Assembly: GCF_030053155.1 (NCBI RefSeq)
Contig: NZ_CP125640.1
Coordinates: 1,240,001 to 1,304,000, forward strand
Length of the DNA: 64,000 nt
Reading direction: 5' to 3'
From: Rhizobium sp. BT03
GTDB taxonomy: Bacteria; Pseudomonadota; Alphaproteobacteria; Rhizobiales; Rhizobiaceae
Shown: one piece after another, positions 15,950-25,422 of the stretch
How the letters are laid out: every line of letters starts with the position of its first letter
How positions within the stretch are numbered: position 1 is the stretch's first letter
The notes under the pieces: model-generated
Database searches by the model: none
Told to the model about the DNA's origin: nothing
What the model saw: the letters and a program-made list of their open reading frames with translations, nothing else
Program-made: the position numbers and the translations under genes

Positions 15950-17254
15950 ATGAAGAAATTTTGGATCACTGTCAGCGTTATCGCAGTTGCCGCCGTCGGC
16001 GTCTGGCAATTCGGGAATCTGATCCCTTATGCCTCCCGCATTCCCTACCTCTCGCAGTTCATCAAACAGCCGGTTGGCGGCAATGGCGGACAGCCGGCAG
16101 AGGGCGATCAGGCGCAGGCCGATCAAGCGCAGAACGGTGGCCAACATCAGAGCGGCGGGCGCAGGCGCGGCGGCGGCCCGACCGTCGTCAAAACAGTCGC
16201 GGCGGTGAAAACGACGCTGCCGACGGATGTGACGGCGACCGGCTGGGCCGATGCCGATGACAACACGACCATTGCCGCACAGGAACAGGGCCTGATCGTC
16301 AGCATCCATGCGCAGGATGGGGCGACCGTCAAAGCCGGCGACCTGATCGCCAAGCTGGACGACCGGACGGCCAAGGCGGCGGTCGACAAAGACAATGCGA
16401 TGATCGTGCGCGACACGGCCACCCTTTCGGAATCCGAAACCGCATTGACGCGCGCCCAGGATCTTTTCGATCAGAAGGCCGGCACCCAGCAGAGCCTCGA
16501 CCAGGCGGTCGCTGCCCGCGATACCGCCGCCGCCACGGTTGACGCCGACAAGGCGACGCTCGCCTCCGATCAGATCATCCTCGAAAACACCGATATCCGC
16601 GCCCCCTTCGACGGCCGGCTCGGCGATATCGCCATCAGCAAGGGCGCTTTCCTCAGCGCCGGCGCGGCCATCGTCACCATCGCCAAATACGATCCGATCT
16701 ATGTAAAATTCCATCTGCAGGAGCGCTACCTGCGCACCCTGAAGAGCGCGCTCGCAGCCGGCCCGGTCGAGGTCAGCACGGTTCCCGCTTCCACCAAGGG
16801 GCAGGTCCGCAAGGGCGAGATCAGCTTCTACGACAACACGGTCGACACCGCCTCGGGCACGATCCTCGCCAAGGCGAAATTCGAGAATGCCTCCGGGGCG
16901 CTCTGGCCCGGCCAGTCGGTCAACATCGTCGTGCATTTCAACAATAGCGAACAGCAGGTGGTGGTGCCGACGGTTGCCGTCAGCCCCGGTCCGGACGGTT
17001 TCTTCGCCTTCGTCGCCAAGGACGGCAAATCGCGTCTGACGCCGGTCACCGTTGCCCGCGCCAATGGCGGCTTCACCGCCATCGAATCGGGTCTGTCGGA
17101 AGGCGACCATGTCGTCGTCGAGGGTCAGGGCCAGCTCAGCGACCAGCAGGCGATCAACGAGCAGTTCGATGAAAAGGCGCTTGACGTCGCCTCCGCCGAA
17201 GAGCCTCGGCAACAGCAGCAGTCCGAGACGATCGCGGTGGGAGCTCAGCAATGA
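15950..17254 (+). CDS. RND efflux periplasmic adaptor (membrane fusion protein)
   Basis: The start is set at 15950 (MKKFWITVSVIAVAAVGVW), which gives an N-terminal membrane anchor; the frame extends 33 codons upstream without a convincing signal. The 434-residue product carries a low-complexity linker rich in Gln, Gly and Ala (about 40-75), a barrel-sandwich hybrid domain (GLIVSIHAQDGATVKAGDLI), an alpha-helical hairpin (about 130-190) and a beta-barrel domain. It joins the inner-membrane pump to an outer-membrane channel. It overlaps the permease gene by four bases (ATGA), so they are translationally coupled. No outer-membrane factor gene is nearby, so TolC-like protein from elsewhere would be needed. 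Confidence 0.9.
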   Translation: MKKFWITVSVIAVAAVGVWQFGNLIPYASRIPYLSQFIKQPVGGNGGQPAEGDQAQADQAQNGGQHQSGGRRRGGGPTVVKTVAAVKTTLPTDVTATGWADADDNTTIAAQEQGLIVSIHAQDGATVKAGDLIAKLDDRTAKAAVDKDNAMIVRDTATLSESETALTRAQDLFDQKAGTQQSLDQAVAARDTAAATVDADKATLASDQIILENTDIRAPFDGRLGDIAISKGAFLSAGAAIVTIAKYDPIYVKFHLQERYLRTLKSALAAGPVEVSTVPASTKGQVRKGEISFYDNTVDTASGTILAKAKFENASGALWPGQSVNIVVHFNNSEQQVVVPTVAVSPGPDGFFAFVAKDGKSRLTPVTVARANGGFTAIESGLSEGDHVVVEGQGQLSDQQAINEQFDEKALDVASAEEPRQQQQSETIAVGAQQ

Positions 17255-20200
17255 TCCCCAATTTCTGTATCCAGCGCCCCGTCGCCACGACGCTGCTTGC
17301 CATCGGCGTCATTCTGGCCGGTCTTGCCGGTTACCGGCTCGTGCCGGTCGCGGCACTGCCGCAGGTCGATTTTCCGACAATCAACGTTTCGGCGCAGCTG
17401 AGTGGCGCCTCGCCGCAGACGATGGCGACCTCGGTCGCCACACCGCTGATCAAGCAGTTCGAGACCATTCCCGGCATCAGCGAAATCAGCGCCTCGAGTT
17501 CGCTCGGCAGCAGCAGCATCGTGCTGCAGTTCGACCTCAACCGCGATATCGACGCCGCTGCGGCCGACGTGCAGGCGGCGATCTCGCATGCGACAAGGCA
17601 GCTGCCCGACAATCTGACGACGCCGCCGAGCTACCGCAAGACCAACCCGGCCGATGCGCCGGTCATGCTGCTCTCGGTACAGAGCAACACCATGCCGCGC
17701 AGCAAGCTCGACGAGATCGCCGAAGATATCATCTCGCCGTCGCTGTCCACGCTGCCCGGCGTTGCCCAGGTGAGCGTCTATGGCGCGCAGACCTATGCCG
17801 TGCGCGTCGAGGTCGATCCCAACAAGCTTTTGACCCGCGGCATCGGCATCGATACCGTCAACAAGGCGCTGGCTGCGGCCAACAGCCAGCAGCCGGTGGG
17901 AACGCTGCAGAACAATTCGCAGAGCATGACCATCACGGCGAACACGCAGCGCACCAATGCCGAACAGTTCCGCTCGCTTGTGATCGCCAATCCCAACGGC
18001 GCGCCGATCCATCTCGGCGATATCGCCGATGTGCAGGACAGTGTCGAGAACCAGTATACCGGCAGCTGGTATGACGGCCAGCGCGGCATCATCCTCGCCA
18101 TCCAGCGTCAGCCGGATGCCAACACGGTCGATGTCGTCGATGCGATCAACGCCAAGCTGCCGCAGCTTCACGCCGAAATCCCGCCCTCGGTCAACACCGT
18201 CGTCATGAACGACGCGGCAAAACCGATCCGCGCCGCCATCGCCGACGTGAAGTTCACGCTGTTCCTGACGATCGGCCTCGTCGTTCTCGTCATCTACCTC
18301 TTTACCGGCCATGCCACGGCAACGATCATTCCGGGACTTGCCGTTCCGCTGTCGCTGATTTCGACCTTCGGCATGATGTATGTGCTCGGCTACAGCATCG
18401 ACAACATCTCGCTATTGGGGCTGACGCTCGCGGTGGGGCTGGTGGTCGACGACGCGATCGTCATGCTCGAAAATATCCTGCGCCATGTCGAAGAAGGCAT
18501 GCCGGTGCGGGAGGCGGCGATCAAGGGTGCCGGCGAAGTCAGCTACACCATCATTTCCATGTCGGTTTCGCTGATCGCGGTCTTCATCCCGATCCTGCTG
18601 ATGGGCGGCGTCGTCGGCCGCGTATTCAACGAATTCGGCATGGTGGTCGCCATCGCCATCATCTCGTCGGCGATCGTCTCGCTGACCGTGACGCCGATGC
18701 TCGGCTCGCGTCTCTCCAATAACCACAGCCGGCCGCCGCTTCTCATCCGCATCTTCGATGCGGGTTTCGAGCGGACGCTCAACGGTTATGACAGGGCGGT
18801 CGGCTGGTGCCTTCGCCATCGCCTGACGATCCTCGGGGTTTTCCTCGGCTCGGTGGCGCTGACGATCTATTTCTTCATGACGCTGCCGACGAGTTTCTTC
18901 CCGCAGGAGGATATCGGCCGCCTGACGATCAGCACGCAGGCGCGCCAGGATATTTCCTATACCGCCATGGAAGCGCTGCAGCAGCAGGCGGCAGCCGCCG
19001 TCAAGGCAAACCCGGCAGTCAACCACGTGATGTCGACGATCGGCGGCAACCCGAACAAACCGCAGAATAACGGCTCGATGTTCGTCGAGCTCAAGGACAA
19101 GAAGGAGCGTCCGCCGCTCGACCAGACGCTGCGCGAGCTGCGCACGGCGATCAACAAGATCCCCGGATTGCAGGCCTTCGTGACGCCGAACCAGAGCCTG
19201 CGCTTCGGCGGCCGCCAGACCGCTAGCCAGTACCAGCTGGTGGTGCAGGCGCTCAGCGCCGACCAGACCAACCTCTGGGCCGGCAAGATCCAGGCGGCGA
19301 TGCGTGGCGACCGCGGCCTGTTCACGGATGTGACCTCGGACGCCCAGAACAACGCCCTGCAGGCCAATATCGTCATCGACACCGAGCGGGCGGCCGCCTA
19401 CGGCATCGACAACGACACGCTGCGCACGACGCTGCAGGAATCCTTCAGCGGCTATGCGGCCGCCGAAATCCAGTCGACCGGCGACAGCTATGACGTCATC
19501 GTCGAATATGACACCAGCAAACCCTGGGACGACCAGAAACTGTCGGAAATCCGGGTCGCCTCCGCCAATGGCAGCCTGGTGCCGCTGTCGAACTTCGCGC
19601 ATGTGCAACGCACCACCGGCCCGGTGACCATCAACCAGACGGGCCAGCTCGTCTCGACCACGGTTTCCTTCAACCTGCCGGAAGGCGTCTCGCTCAGCGA
19701 CGCGACAGCGGCGGTCGAGCAGATCAAGAAGGATATCAGCGTGCCGGCCGACGTCTTCACCTCCTATGGCGGCACGGCTGAAATCTTCCAGCAGTCGCAG
19801 GGCAATACGCCCTATCTGATCCTGGCGGCGGTGCTGACCATCTATGTCGTGCTCGGCGTGCTCTACGAGAGCTTCATCCATCCGCTCACCATCCTCTCCG
19901 GCCTGCCGGCCGCGGCCTTCGGCGCGCTGCTGGCGTTGAAGATCATGGGCTTCGATCTGTCGATCATCGCCCTGATCGGCCTGCTGATGCTGATCGGCAT
20001 CGTCAAGAAGAACGCGATCATGATGATCGACGTGGCGGTGGAGACCATGCGCACAACAGGCGAAAAGGCCACAGTGGCAATCCACGAGGCCTGCGTGCGG
20101 CGCTTCCGGCCGATCATGATGACGACCTTCTGCGCCCTGCTCGGCGCCCTGCCGATCGCGCTCGGCACCGGCGCAAGCTCGGAGCTGCGCCAGCCGCTCG

Positions 20201-20370
20201 GCATCGCCGTCGTCGGCGGCCTGATCGTCTCGCAGATGCTGACACTGTTCATCACCCCGGTCATCTTCGTCGAGATGGACCGCTTCGGAAACTTCCTCGG
20301 CCGCCTGATGGGCGGAAAGAAGGTGGAGGAGCCGGTGGTGCACGAGGCAAGGGCAATGGCAGCCGAATGA
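17251..20370 (+). CDS. RND efflux permease (HAE1 family, MdtB/AcrB-like)
   Basis: The 1039-residue protein has the full RND layout: helix 1, a large periplasmic loop, helices 2-7, a second large loop and helices 8-12. GLVVDDAIVMLEN carries the paired aspartates of the proton relay in helix 4. The late segment LIGIVKKNAIMMID matches the conserved lysine-containing region of the second half. Such trimeric pumps export drugs, detergents, plant phenolics or lipids using the proton gradient. The permease follows its adaptor with an ATGA overlap. No regulator sits next to it. Sequence alone does not give the substrate. Confidence 0.93.
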   Translation: MIPNFCIQRPVATTLLAIGVILAGLAGYRLVPVAALPQVDFPTINVSAQLSGASPQTMATSVATPLIKQFETIPGISEISASSSLGSSSIVLQFDLNRDIDAAAADVQAAISHATRQLPDNLTTPPSYRKTNPADAPVMLLSVQSNTMPRSKLDEIAEDIISPSLSTLPGVAQVSVYGAQTYAVRVEVDPNKLLTRGIGIDTVNKALAAANSQQPVGTLQNNSQSMTITANTQRTNAEQFRSLVIANPNGAPIHLGDIADVQDSVENQYTGSWYDGQRGIILAIQRQPDANTVDVVDAINAKLPQLHAEIPPSVNTVVMNDAAKPIRAAIADVKFTLFLTIGLVVLVIYLFTGHATATIIPGLAVPLSLISTFGMMYVLGYSIDNISLLGLTLAVGLVVDDAIVMLENILRHVEEGMPVREAAIKGAGEVSYTIISMSVSLIAVFIPILLMGGVVGRVFNEFGMVVAIAIISSAIVSLTVTPMLGSRLSNNHSRPPLLIRIFDAGFERTLNGYDRAVGWCLRHRLTILGVFLGSVALTIYFFMTLPTSFFPQEDIGRLTISTQARQDISYTAMEALQQQAAAAVKANPAVNHVMSTIGGNPNKPQNNGSMFVELKDKKERPPLDQTLRELRTAINKIPGLQAFVTPNQSLRFGGRQTASQYQLVVQALSADQTNLWAGKIQAAMRGDRGLFTDVTSDAQNNALQANIVIDTERAAAYGIDNDTLRTTLQESFSGYAAAEIQSTGDSYDVIVEYDTSKPWDDQKLSEIRVASANGSLVPLSNFAHVQRTTGPVTINQTGQLVSTTVSFNLPEGVSLSDATAAVEQIKKDISVPADVFTSYGGTAEIFQQSQGNTPYLILAAVLTIYVVLGVLYESFIHPLTILSGLPAAAFGALLALKIMGFDLSIIALIGLLMLIGIVKKNAIMMIDVAVETMRTTGEKATVAIHEACVRRFRPIMMTTFCALLGALPIALGTGASSELRQPLGIAVVGGLIVSQMLTLFITPVIFVEMDRFGNFLGRLMGGKKVEEPVVHEARAMAAE

Positions 20371-20407
20371 TGATGGCCCTCTGAGTTCGACATCGCCAAT
20401 CCTTGCG

Positions 20408-20444
20408 GCGCACTTCTTCATTCCAACCGGAAGAAGAAGTGCGC
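20408..20444 (+). terminator. Stem-loop after the RND operon, possible terminator
   Basis: GCGCACTTCTT (20408-20418) is perfectly inverted at AAGAAGTGCGC (20434-20444), with a 15-base loop. No T tract follows, so it would be a weak or Rho-assisted terminator or an mRNA 3' stabiliser. Confidence 0.45.
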
Positions 20445-20588
20445 CTGCAGTCATATCAACCTTCAATTCCCTTGAATGTGTCACGCCCCTGTGGCATCAC
20501 CCGCCCTCCTGAATCCGGGGCGTGCTTACGCCCCTTCGCGGAGCCATGCTCCGCCTCCAATAACAATCGGCATGAAAGAGGTGCGGGC

Positions 20589-21881
20589 ATGGCTCAGGCG
20601 CTGGGTTTGGACTTCGGCACGACCAATACGGTTCTCGCCATGGCCGATGGCGGGGCGACGCGCTCGATGGCGTTTACGAACACGGCAGGCACGGCCGACA
20701 GCATGCGCACGGCGCTTTCCTTCATGAAGGACGCGCAGCTCGGCGCTTCGGCGCTGAAGGTGGAGGCGGGCCATGCGGCGATCCGGCAGTTCATCGACAA
20801 TCCCGGCGACTGCCGTTTCCTGCAATCGATCAAGACCTTTGCCGCAAGCGCGCTTTTCCAGGGCACGATCATCTTCGGCAAGCGGCAGAGCTTCGAAGAC
20901 CTGATGGAAATCTTCATCCGGCGCCTTCGCCATTACGCGGGCGAGAGCTGGCCCGATGATACCAGCCGCATCATCACCGGCCGCCCGGTGCATTTCGCCG
21001 GCGCCAGTCCAGACCCGGTGCTGGCGGTGCAGCGCTACAACGAGGCGCTGACGCGCTTCGGTTTTCCGGAAATTCACTATGTCTACGAGCCGGTTGCCGC
21101 CGCCTTCTACTTCGCGCAGAATCTGAAGTCCGATGCGACCGTGCTCGTCGCCGACTTCGGCGGCGGTACGACGGACTATTCGCTGATCCGCTTCGAGACC
21201 AGGGCCGGCAAACTGACGGCAACGCCGATCGGCCATTCGGGCGTCGGTGTGGCCGGCGACCATTTCGATGCGCGCATGATCGACAACATCGTCGCGCCGC
21301 AGATCGGCAAGGGCAGCCATTTCAAGAGCTTCGACAAGATCCTCGAGGTGCCGTCCAACTACTATGCGAGCTTCAGCCGCTGGAATCAGCTATCGATCTT
21401 CAAGACCTCACGGGAATTCGAGGATCTGAAGAAGCTAGTGCGCACGGCGCTGGAACCGGAAAAGCTGGAAATCTTCGTCGACCTGATCGACCATGACGAG
21501 GGCTATCCGCTCTACCAGGCGGTCTCGGCAACGAAGATGGCGCTTTCCTCCGCCGAGGAGGCTCCGTTCGATTTCGCCCCGCTCGGCCGCGCCGGCCATC
21601 GCACGATCAAGCGCAGCGATTTCGAAAGCTGGATCGTCGATGACCTCGCCCGTATCGAAGGCGCGCTCGACGACGTGCTGGAAAAGACCAACACCGATGC
21701 ATCCGGCATCGACAAGGTGTTCCTGACCGGCGGCACCTCCTTCGTGCCGGCGGTGCGGCGCATTTTCACCGAACGCTTCGACAGCGACAAGATCGAGAGC
21801 GGCGGCGAATTGTTGTCGATCGCCCACGGCTTGGCGCTGATCGGCGAGCGCGACGACATCGCGCAATGGACTGTGCGATAG
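20589..21881 (+). CDS. Hsp70-like ATPase without substrate domain (YegD-type)
   Basis: Translation is set to begin at 20589 (MAQALGLDFGTTNT), because the Hsp70 nucleotide-binding domain starts there; the frame runs on upstream for 62 codons of non-coding character. The 430-residue product shows phosphate-1 LGLDFGTTNT, phosphate-2 LVADFGGGTTDYS (about 180-192) and the adenosine motif VFLTGGTSFVPAV (about 377-389). It stops near the end of the ATPase domain, so the DnaK substrate-binding domain is absent. Function is unknown; YegD-like proteins are taken as putative chaperones. A uracil-DNA glycosylase gene follows after 69 bases. Confidence 0.85.
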   Translation: MAQALGLDFGTTNTVLAMADGGATRSMAFTNTAGTADSMRTALSFMKDAQLGASALKVEAGHAAIRQFIDNPGDCRFLQSIKTFAASALFQGTIIFGKRQSFEDLMEIFIRRLRHYAGESWPDDTSRIITGRPVHFAGASPDPVLAVQRYNEALTRFGFPEIHYVYEPVAAAFYFAQNLKSDATVLVADFGGGTTDYSLIRFETRAGKLTATPIGHSGVGVAGDHFDARMIDNIVAPQIGKGSHFKSFDKILEVPSNYYASFSRWNQLSIFKTSREFEDLKKLVRTALEPEKLEIFVDLIDHDEGYPLYQAVSATKMALSSAEEAPFDFAPLGRAGHRTIKRSDFESWIVDDLARIEGALDDVLEKTNTDASGIDKVFLTGGTSFVPAVRRIFTERFDSDKIESGGELLSIAHGLALIGERDDIAQWTVR

Positions 21882-21950
21882 CACTGGCAAAGGTGAGCAA
21901 TCCGTCGCCTGCCCTTTCCATGCCACAGTCTCTCCGCTAAACCTGTCCGT

Positions 21951-22853
21951 ATGATCTCCGCCAGCGACCTTTCCCCCGCCGAGCTTGCAGCACTTCTGCA
22001 TTTCCATGCGGATGCCGGCGTGGAATGGCTGCTGGAGGAAGAGGCGATCGACCGCTTCGCCGAGTTCGAAGCGATGAAGGCGGCCCGGCGCCCGTCAACG
22101 CAGGCGCAGCCGCAACCTGCCGCCGGGGAACGTGCGGGGTCCGGCGAAGGCCGGGCATCGCCGCGCCCGAATACAGCGGCACGCCCTGCCCCGGCCGAAC
22201 GCGCCGCTTCCGGCCCGCAACCGGCGATCCCGGACGGCGAGGCGGTGCAGCAGGCGCGTTTCGTCGCCGAATCCGCGCGGTCGCTGGCAGAGCTCAAGAC
22301 CGCGATCGAGGCCTTCAACGGCTGCAATCTCAAGCACAGCGCCCGCTCGACCATCTTTGCCAGCGGCGATGCCGAAAGCGGTATCATGGTGATCGGCTCG
22401 GCGCCGGGCGCCGAAGACGATCGCGAAGGCGTGCCCTTCTCGGGAAAATCCGGCCAGCTGTTCGACAAGATGCTGGCGGCGATCGGGCTGACGCGCTCGA
22501 GCGTTCTGCTGACGCAGGTCATCCCTTGGCGGCCGCCCGGCAATCGTGCGCCCTCGGCCGCCGAAATGGACATTTGCCGGCCCTTCATCGAAAGGCAGAT
22601 CGCGTTGGCCGAACCCAAGGCGATCCTGCTGCTCGGCAATTTTTCGGCCCGCTTCTTCTTCGGCGAAAACGACACGATTCACGGCCTGCGCGGCCGCTGG
22701 AAGGAGATTGCCGCTGCGGACTGTGTCATTCCTGCCATAGCCAGCCTGCATCCGCAGGATCTTTTGACCGCGCCCGTCAACAAACGGCTGGCCTGGAACG
22801 ACCTGCTCGCCTTCCAGGCGAAACTTAAGTCCCTCTCTTTGCTTAGAAATTAG
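21951..22853 (+). CDS. Uracil-DNA glycosylase, family 4-like, with incomplete Fe-S ligands
   Basis: 300 residues: a variable Pro/Ala-rich N-terminal stretch (about 45-95), then the UDG fold with the catalytic-type motif GSAPGAEDDREGVPFSGKSG, the RPPGNR loop and the C-terminal SLHPQDLL (HPS-loop equivalent). Family-4 enzymes excise uracil from DNA. Canonical members bind a 4Fe-4S cluster through CxxC, then KCRPP and ExxxC. Here the first pair has a single Cys (GCNLKHS) and KCRPP reads PWRPP, so at least two ligands are missing. I recall similar PWRPPGNR sequences in other alphaproteobacteria, so this is probably a lineage trait. The start is the first ATG of the frame. Confidence 0.85.
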   Translation: MISASDLSPAELAALLHFHADAGVEWLLEEEAIDRFAEFEAMKAARRPSTQAQPQPAAGERAGSGEGRASPRPNTAARPAPAERAASGPQPAIPDGEAVQQARFVAESARSLAELKTAIEAFNGCNLKHSARSTIFASGDAESGIMVIGSAPGAEDDREGVPFSGKSGQLFDKMLAAIGLTRSSVLLTQVIPWRPPGNRAPSAAEMDICRPFIERQIALAEPKAILLLGNFSARFFFGENDTIHGLRGRWKEIAAADCVIPAIASLHPQDLLTAPVNKRLAWNDLLAFQAKLKSLSLLRN

Positions 22854-22985
22854 CCAAAGTTGAATAATTTATGAATCAGCCTATGCGCCCTGCGCATAGC
22901 TGCATCCCGCCGTGACGCATTGCGGAATCGATGCTGCACCGCAATATGAGATGGTGTCTTGGGAGGAACCACAGGAACCAAGGCC

Positions 22986-23177
22986 ATGAACAAGCATTTT
23001 CGTCCTATCCATAGCGGGTTTGAAACCCTTCGCCTCGCCGGCGACCAAGTTCGTTCCACCCACGGCTACAGCCGTTTCGGCTTTGCCGCCAACGAACAGA
23101 TGACCGCCCGCGGCACCGGCATCAACGGCCGTACGGCGCGCCCCGACGCGATTTTCTCGGACTTCCAGCAATATTGA
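22986..23177 (+). CDS. Small hypothetical protein, 63 residues
   Basis: The frame begins MNKHFRPIHSGFETLRLAG and ends AIFSDFQQY. It contains many Arg, Gly and Phe, no membrane segment and no motif I recognise. AGGAA lies about 10 bases before the ATG. A TTG nine codons upstream, at 22959, could be an alternative start but lacks a ribosome site. A GGCAGGCG-TTTC-GCCTGCC stem-loop follows directly (about 23181-23198). Codon use looks like that of neighbouring genes, which supports coding. Function unknown. Confidence 0.55.
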   Translation: MNKHFRPIHSGFETLRLAGDQVRSTHGYSRFGFAANEQMTARGTGINGRTARPDAIFSDFQQY

Positions 23178-23213
23178 GCGGCAGGCGTTTCGCCTGCCTT
23201 TAAGAGTGACAAG

Positions 23214-23366
23214 ATGACGATCCTGATATCGCTTCTGCGCAACATCGAGACCTTCGAGCATATCCGCGTCGCGGTCTCAGCCGCGCGGGAATATGAGCGC
23301 GAGCTTTCGGTAAAGCCGGCCGATCCCGGCAATGGCGGCTCAAGCGCTGCCGCAATCGTTCTCTGA
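23214..23366 (+). CDS. Small hypothetical protein, 50 residues
   Basis: An ATG at 23214 opens a frame MTILISLLRNIETFEHIRVA ending in a Gly/Ser/Ala-rich tail and TGA at 23364-23366. The N-terminal 30 residues would form an amphipathic helix; no domain is recognised. The stop codon abuts the stop codon of the convergent gene at 23367 without any gap. It follows the 63-residue gene after a short stem-loop. Coding status is plausible from codon usage but not proven. Confidence 0.4.
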   Translation: MTILISLLRNIETFEHIRVAVSAAREYERELSVKPADPGNGGSSAAAIVL

Positions 23367-24239
23367 TCAGATGGCCATTTCCTCGAACTGGGCTTTCGCA
23401 CATTCGAAGGCTTCGTCGACATAGGCGAACTTGACCGCCTGCCAGGCGCAATATTGCTCGACGAAATCCCGCGATATCCAAAGATGCGCCTTACGTGGTT
23501 CGTCGTACCAGCCAACGCTGCCGCGTTGCGCCGCCTTTGCCAAGAGCCGCTGCAGATGGGTGCGCGACATCATGAAATCGGCCGCGAGCGCACGGGTTTC
23601 GACCCGGCCGACGGAAAACCTCTCCGGTTCGCTGCTTTCTATATCCATGCGGGCGATGAAGTTGTCGACGACGAGGCCGCCGGCTTCCGTCCAGAGAAAC
23701 ATCGCCACCTGTTCCGGCGGTTCGCGCCAGGCGGCATCTTCAAGGCAATGGCGGGCAATGCGCGGCTGAACGAGCCGCATCATGGATGGGTTTGCCTGAA
23801 AAAACGCCGCCCTTTGACCGCCGTCCAGCAGATCAAGCGCGCCGAGATTGGAATGAATCCAGGCAAACATCGCCTGATGGCTGACGTCGGCCGGCTCGAA
23901 ATGACGCGGCCGCCGCCGCTCGTCGCCGGGTGTATGAACGATGAAACGGTAGGTATAGAGCTCTTCGATGAAGGCGAGCACGGTGTTGCGGCTCGCCACC
24001 TTATGCGCGGTGATGCGCCCGGTCAGCCGGACGGCGGTGAAACCCGAGGTCGGGTCGCGCGGATCATATTCCAGATTGAGGGCATAGGCAGTCTGGGTCA
24101 GAAGCCAGCGCTGATGCGAGGCAAGCAATCGCGCCAGGCGCGGACCAGCATCGAACACGCCGCGCATCTGCCCAGCTAAAAAGCGGATGCTCAGCAGAAA
24201 GGAGCAGTTCGCCGCCAATTGCTCCGCCGTGAATGCCAT
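23367..24239 (-). CDS. Unknown protein with two winged-helix-like segments
   Basis: The ATG at 24239 is preferred because a GGAG lies 9 bases upstream; the frame reaches a GTG five codons earlier. In the 290 residues I see two segments that look like helix-turn-helix regions: TAHKVASRNTVLAFIEELYT near residue 80 and a second, RALAADFMMSRTHLQRLLAK, near residue 220. Between them is a helical stretch rich in Phe, Trp and Gln. It may be a transcriptional regulator or an adaptor. I do not recognise the family. It stands alone and is convergent with a small hypothetical gene. Confidence 0.6.
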   Translation of the reverse strand: MAFTAEQLAANCSFLLSIRFLAGQMRGVFDAGPRLARLLASHQRWLLTQTAYALNLEYDPRDPTSGFTAVRLTGRITAHKVASRNTVLAFIEELYTYRFIVHTPGDERRRPRHFEPADVSHQAMFAWIHSNLGALDLLDGGQRAAFFQANPSMMRLVQPRIARHCLEDAAWREPPEQVAMFLWTEAGGLVVDNFIARMDIESSEPERFSVGRVETRALAADFMMSRTHLQRLLAKAAQRGSVGWYDEPRKAHLWISRDFVEQYCAWQAVKFAYVDEAFECAKAQFEEMAI

Positions 24240-24483
24240 TACGCTTTTCTCCACCTCCCTCGCCGGCCGGCGATCGGAGCAACGACACCGAGCGCTCTTC
24301 CGGCATCAGCGGCCATTCAGACATGCACAGCTTCGAATAAATGATACTCTCTCATCTTCAACAAACATATTCCTTGAGATAGCGGTATCCCAAGAATTCA
24401 CCATTCTTTTCGCTCTTTGCGAGCAATTTTCCAGCCGCGGCAATCCTCGCATTAAAGCCTTTCATATCAGCAGCTTGCCGGGA

Positions 24484-25422
24484 TCAGGCCGGCGGCGTCG
24501 TGGCTTTGCGCGCCTCCCGCTGCTCGATGCCCAGCTGATGCTCGCGATAGATGATGAAGATGCCGGCGCCGACGACGATGACGGTGCCGATCAGCATGGT
24601 CACGCTCGGCACGTCGCCGAAGACGAAATAGGCGACGATGCCGCCGAGCAGGATCGAGGTATATTCGAACGGCGCGATGGTGGAGACATCGGCATGGCGG
24701 TAGCTTTCCGTCAGCAGGATCTGCGCGACGCCGCCGCAAAAGCCGGCGGCGATCAGATAGAGCGCTGCCGGCCATGCGAGGACGAGCCAGCCGAACGGCA
24801 GGGAGGCCAGCGAGAAGACCGAAGCGGTGAGCGAGAAATAGAGCACGATCGTCGCCGTCTTCTCCTCTTCGACGAGGCGGCGCACCTGGATCATCGCCAT
24901 GCCGCCGAGAACGGCCGAGAACAGCACTGTGAGCGCGCCGACGGCCTGCTCGGCCTCCATGCCGCCATTGCGGAACAGCGTAAGTTTCGGCCAGGAGACG
25001 ATGGCGACGCCGACCATGCCGACCAGGACGGCGCTCCAGCGATAGATGCGCACGGTCTCGCCGAGAAAAACCGCGGCGAAGATAACGGCGACGAGCGGCA
25101 GCGCATAGCCGAGCGCAATCGCCTCCGGCAGCGGCAGATGCAGCAGGCCGTAGAAACCGAACGCCATCGACAGAATGCCGATCGTGCCGCGCTTCAGGTG
25201 GCCGACCGGATTGGCGGTGTAGAAGGCGGCGCGCAGCTGCCCGATATAGGCGAGATAGGCCATGATCGGAAAGAGCGCGAAGAAGGACCTGCAGAAAGTG
25301 ACCTGACCCGGCGGGATGTCCGAACCGGCCAGCTTGATGAAGGTCTGCATGGCCAGGAAGACCACGACCGACGAGACCTTCAGCGCAATGCCTCTCATCG
25401 GGTTTTTGAGAACCGCGTGCAT
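24484..25422 (-). CDS. EamA/DMT-family transporter
   Basis: The start is set at 25422 (MHAVLKNPMRGIALKV); a later methionine at 25398 is possible, and the frame is open 41 codons upstream without hydrophobic or family character. The 312-residue product has ten hydrophobic helices in two EamA halves; CRSFFALFPI and FEYTSILLGGIVAYFVFGD are characteristic. The type resembles S-adenosylmethionine or riboflavin-like DMT carriers, but the substrate cannot be assigned. It is not linked to a regulator. Gaps of 244 bases before and about 340 after it contain no other gene I can support. Confidence 0.8.
   Translation of the reverse strand: MHAVLKNPMRGIALKVSSVVVFLAMQTFIKLAGSDIPPGQVTFCRSFFALFPIMAYLAYIGQLRAAFYTANPVGHLKRGTIGILSMAFGFYGLLHLPLPEAIALGYALPLVAVIFAAVFLGETVRIYRWSAVLVGMVGVAIVSWPKLTLFRNGGMEAEQAVGALTVLFSAVLGGMAMIQVRRLVEEEKTATIVLYFSLTASVFSLASLPFGWLVLAWPAALYLIAAGFCGGVAQILLTESYRHADVSTIAPFEYTSILLGGIVAYFVFGDVPSVTMLIGTVIVVGAGIFIIYREHQLGIEQREARKATTPPA

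Noticed and set aside
18412..20484. 690-codon open frame on the minus strand inside the RND permease gene
   Set aside because: Antisense shadow of a GC-rich gene; composition rich in Arg, His, Gly, Asp without domain, no ribosome site.
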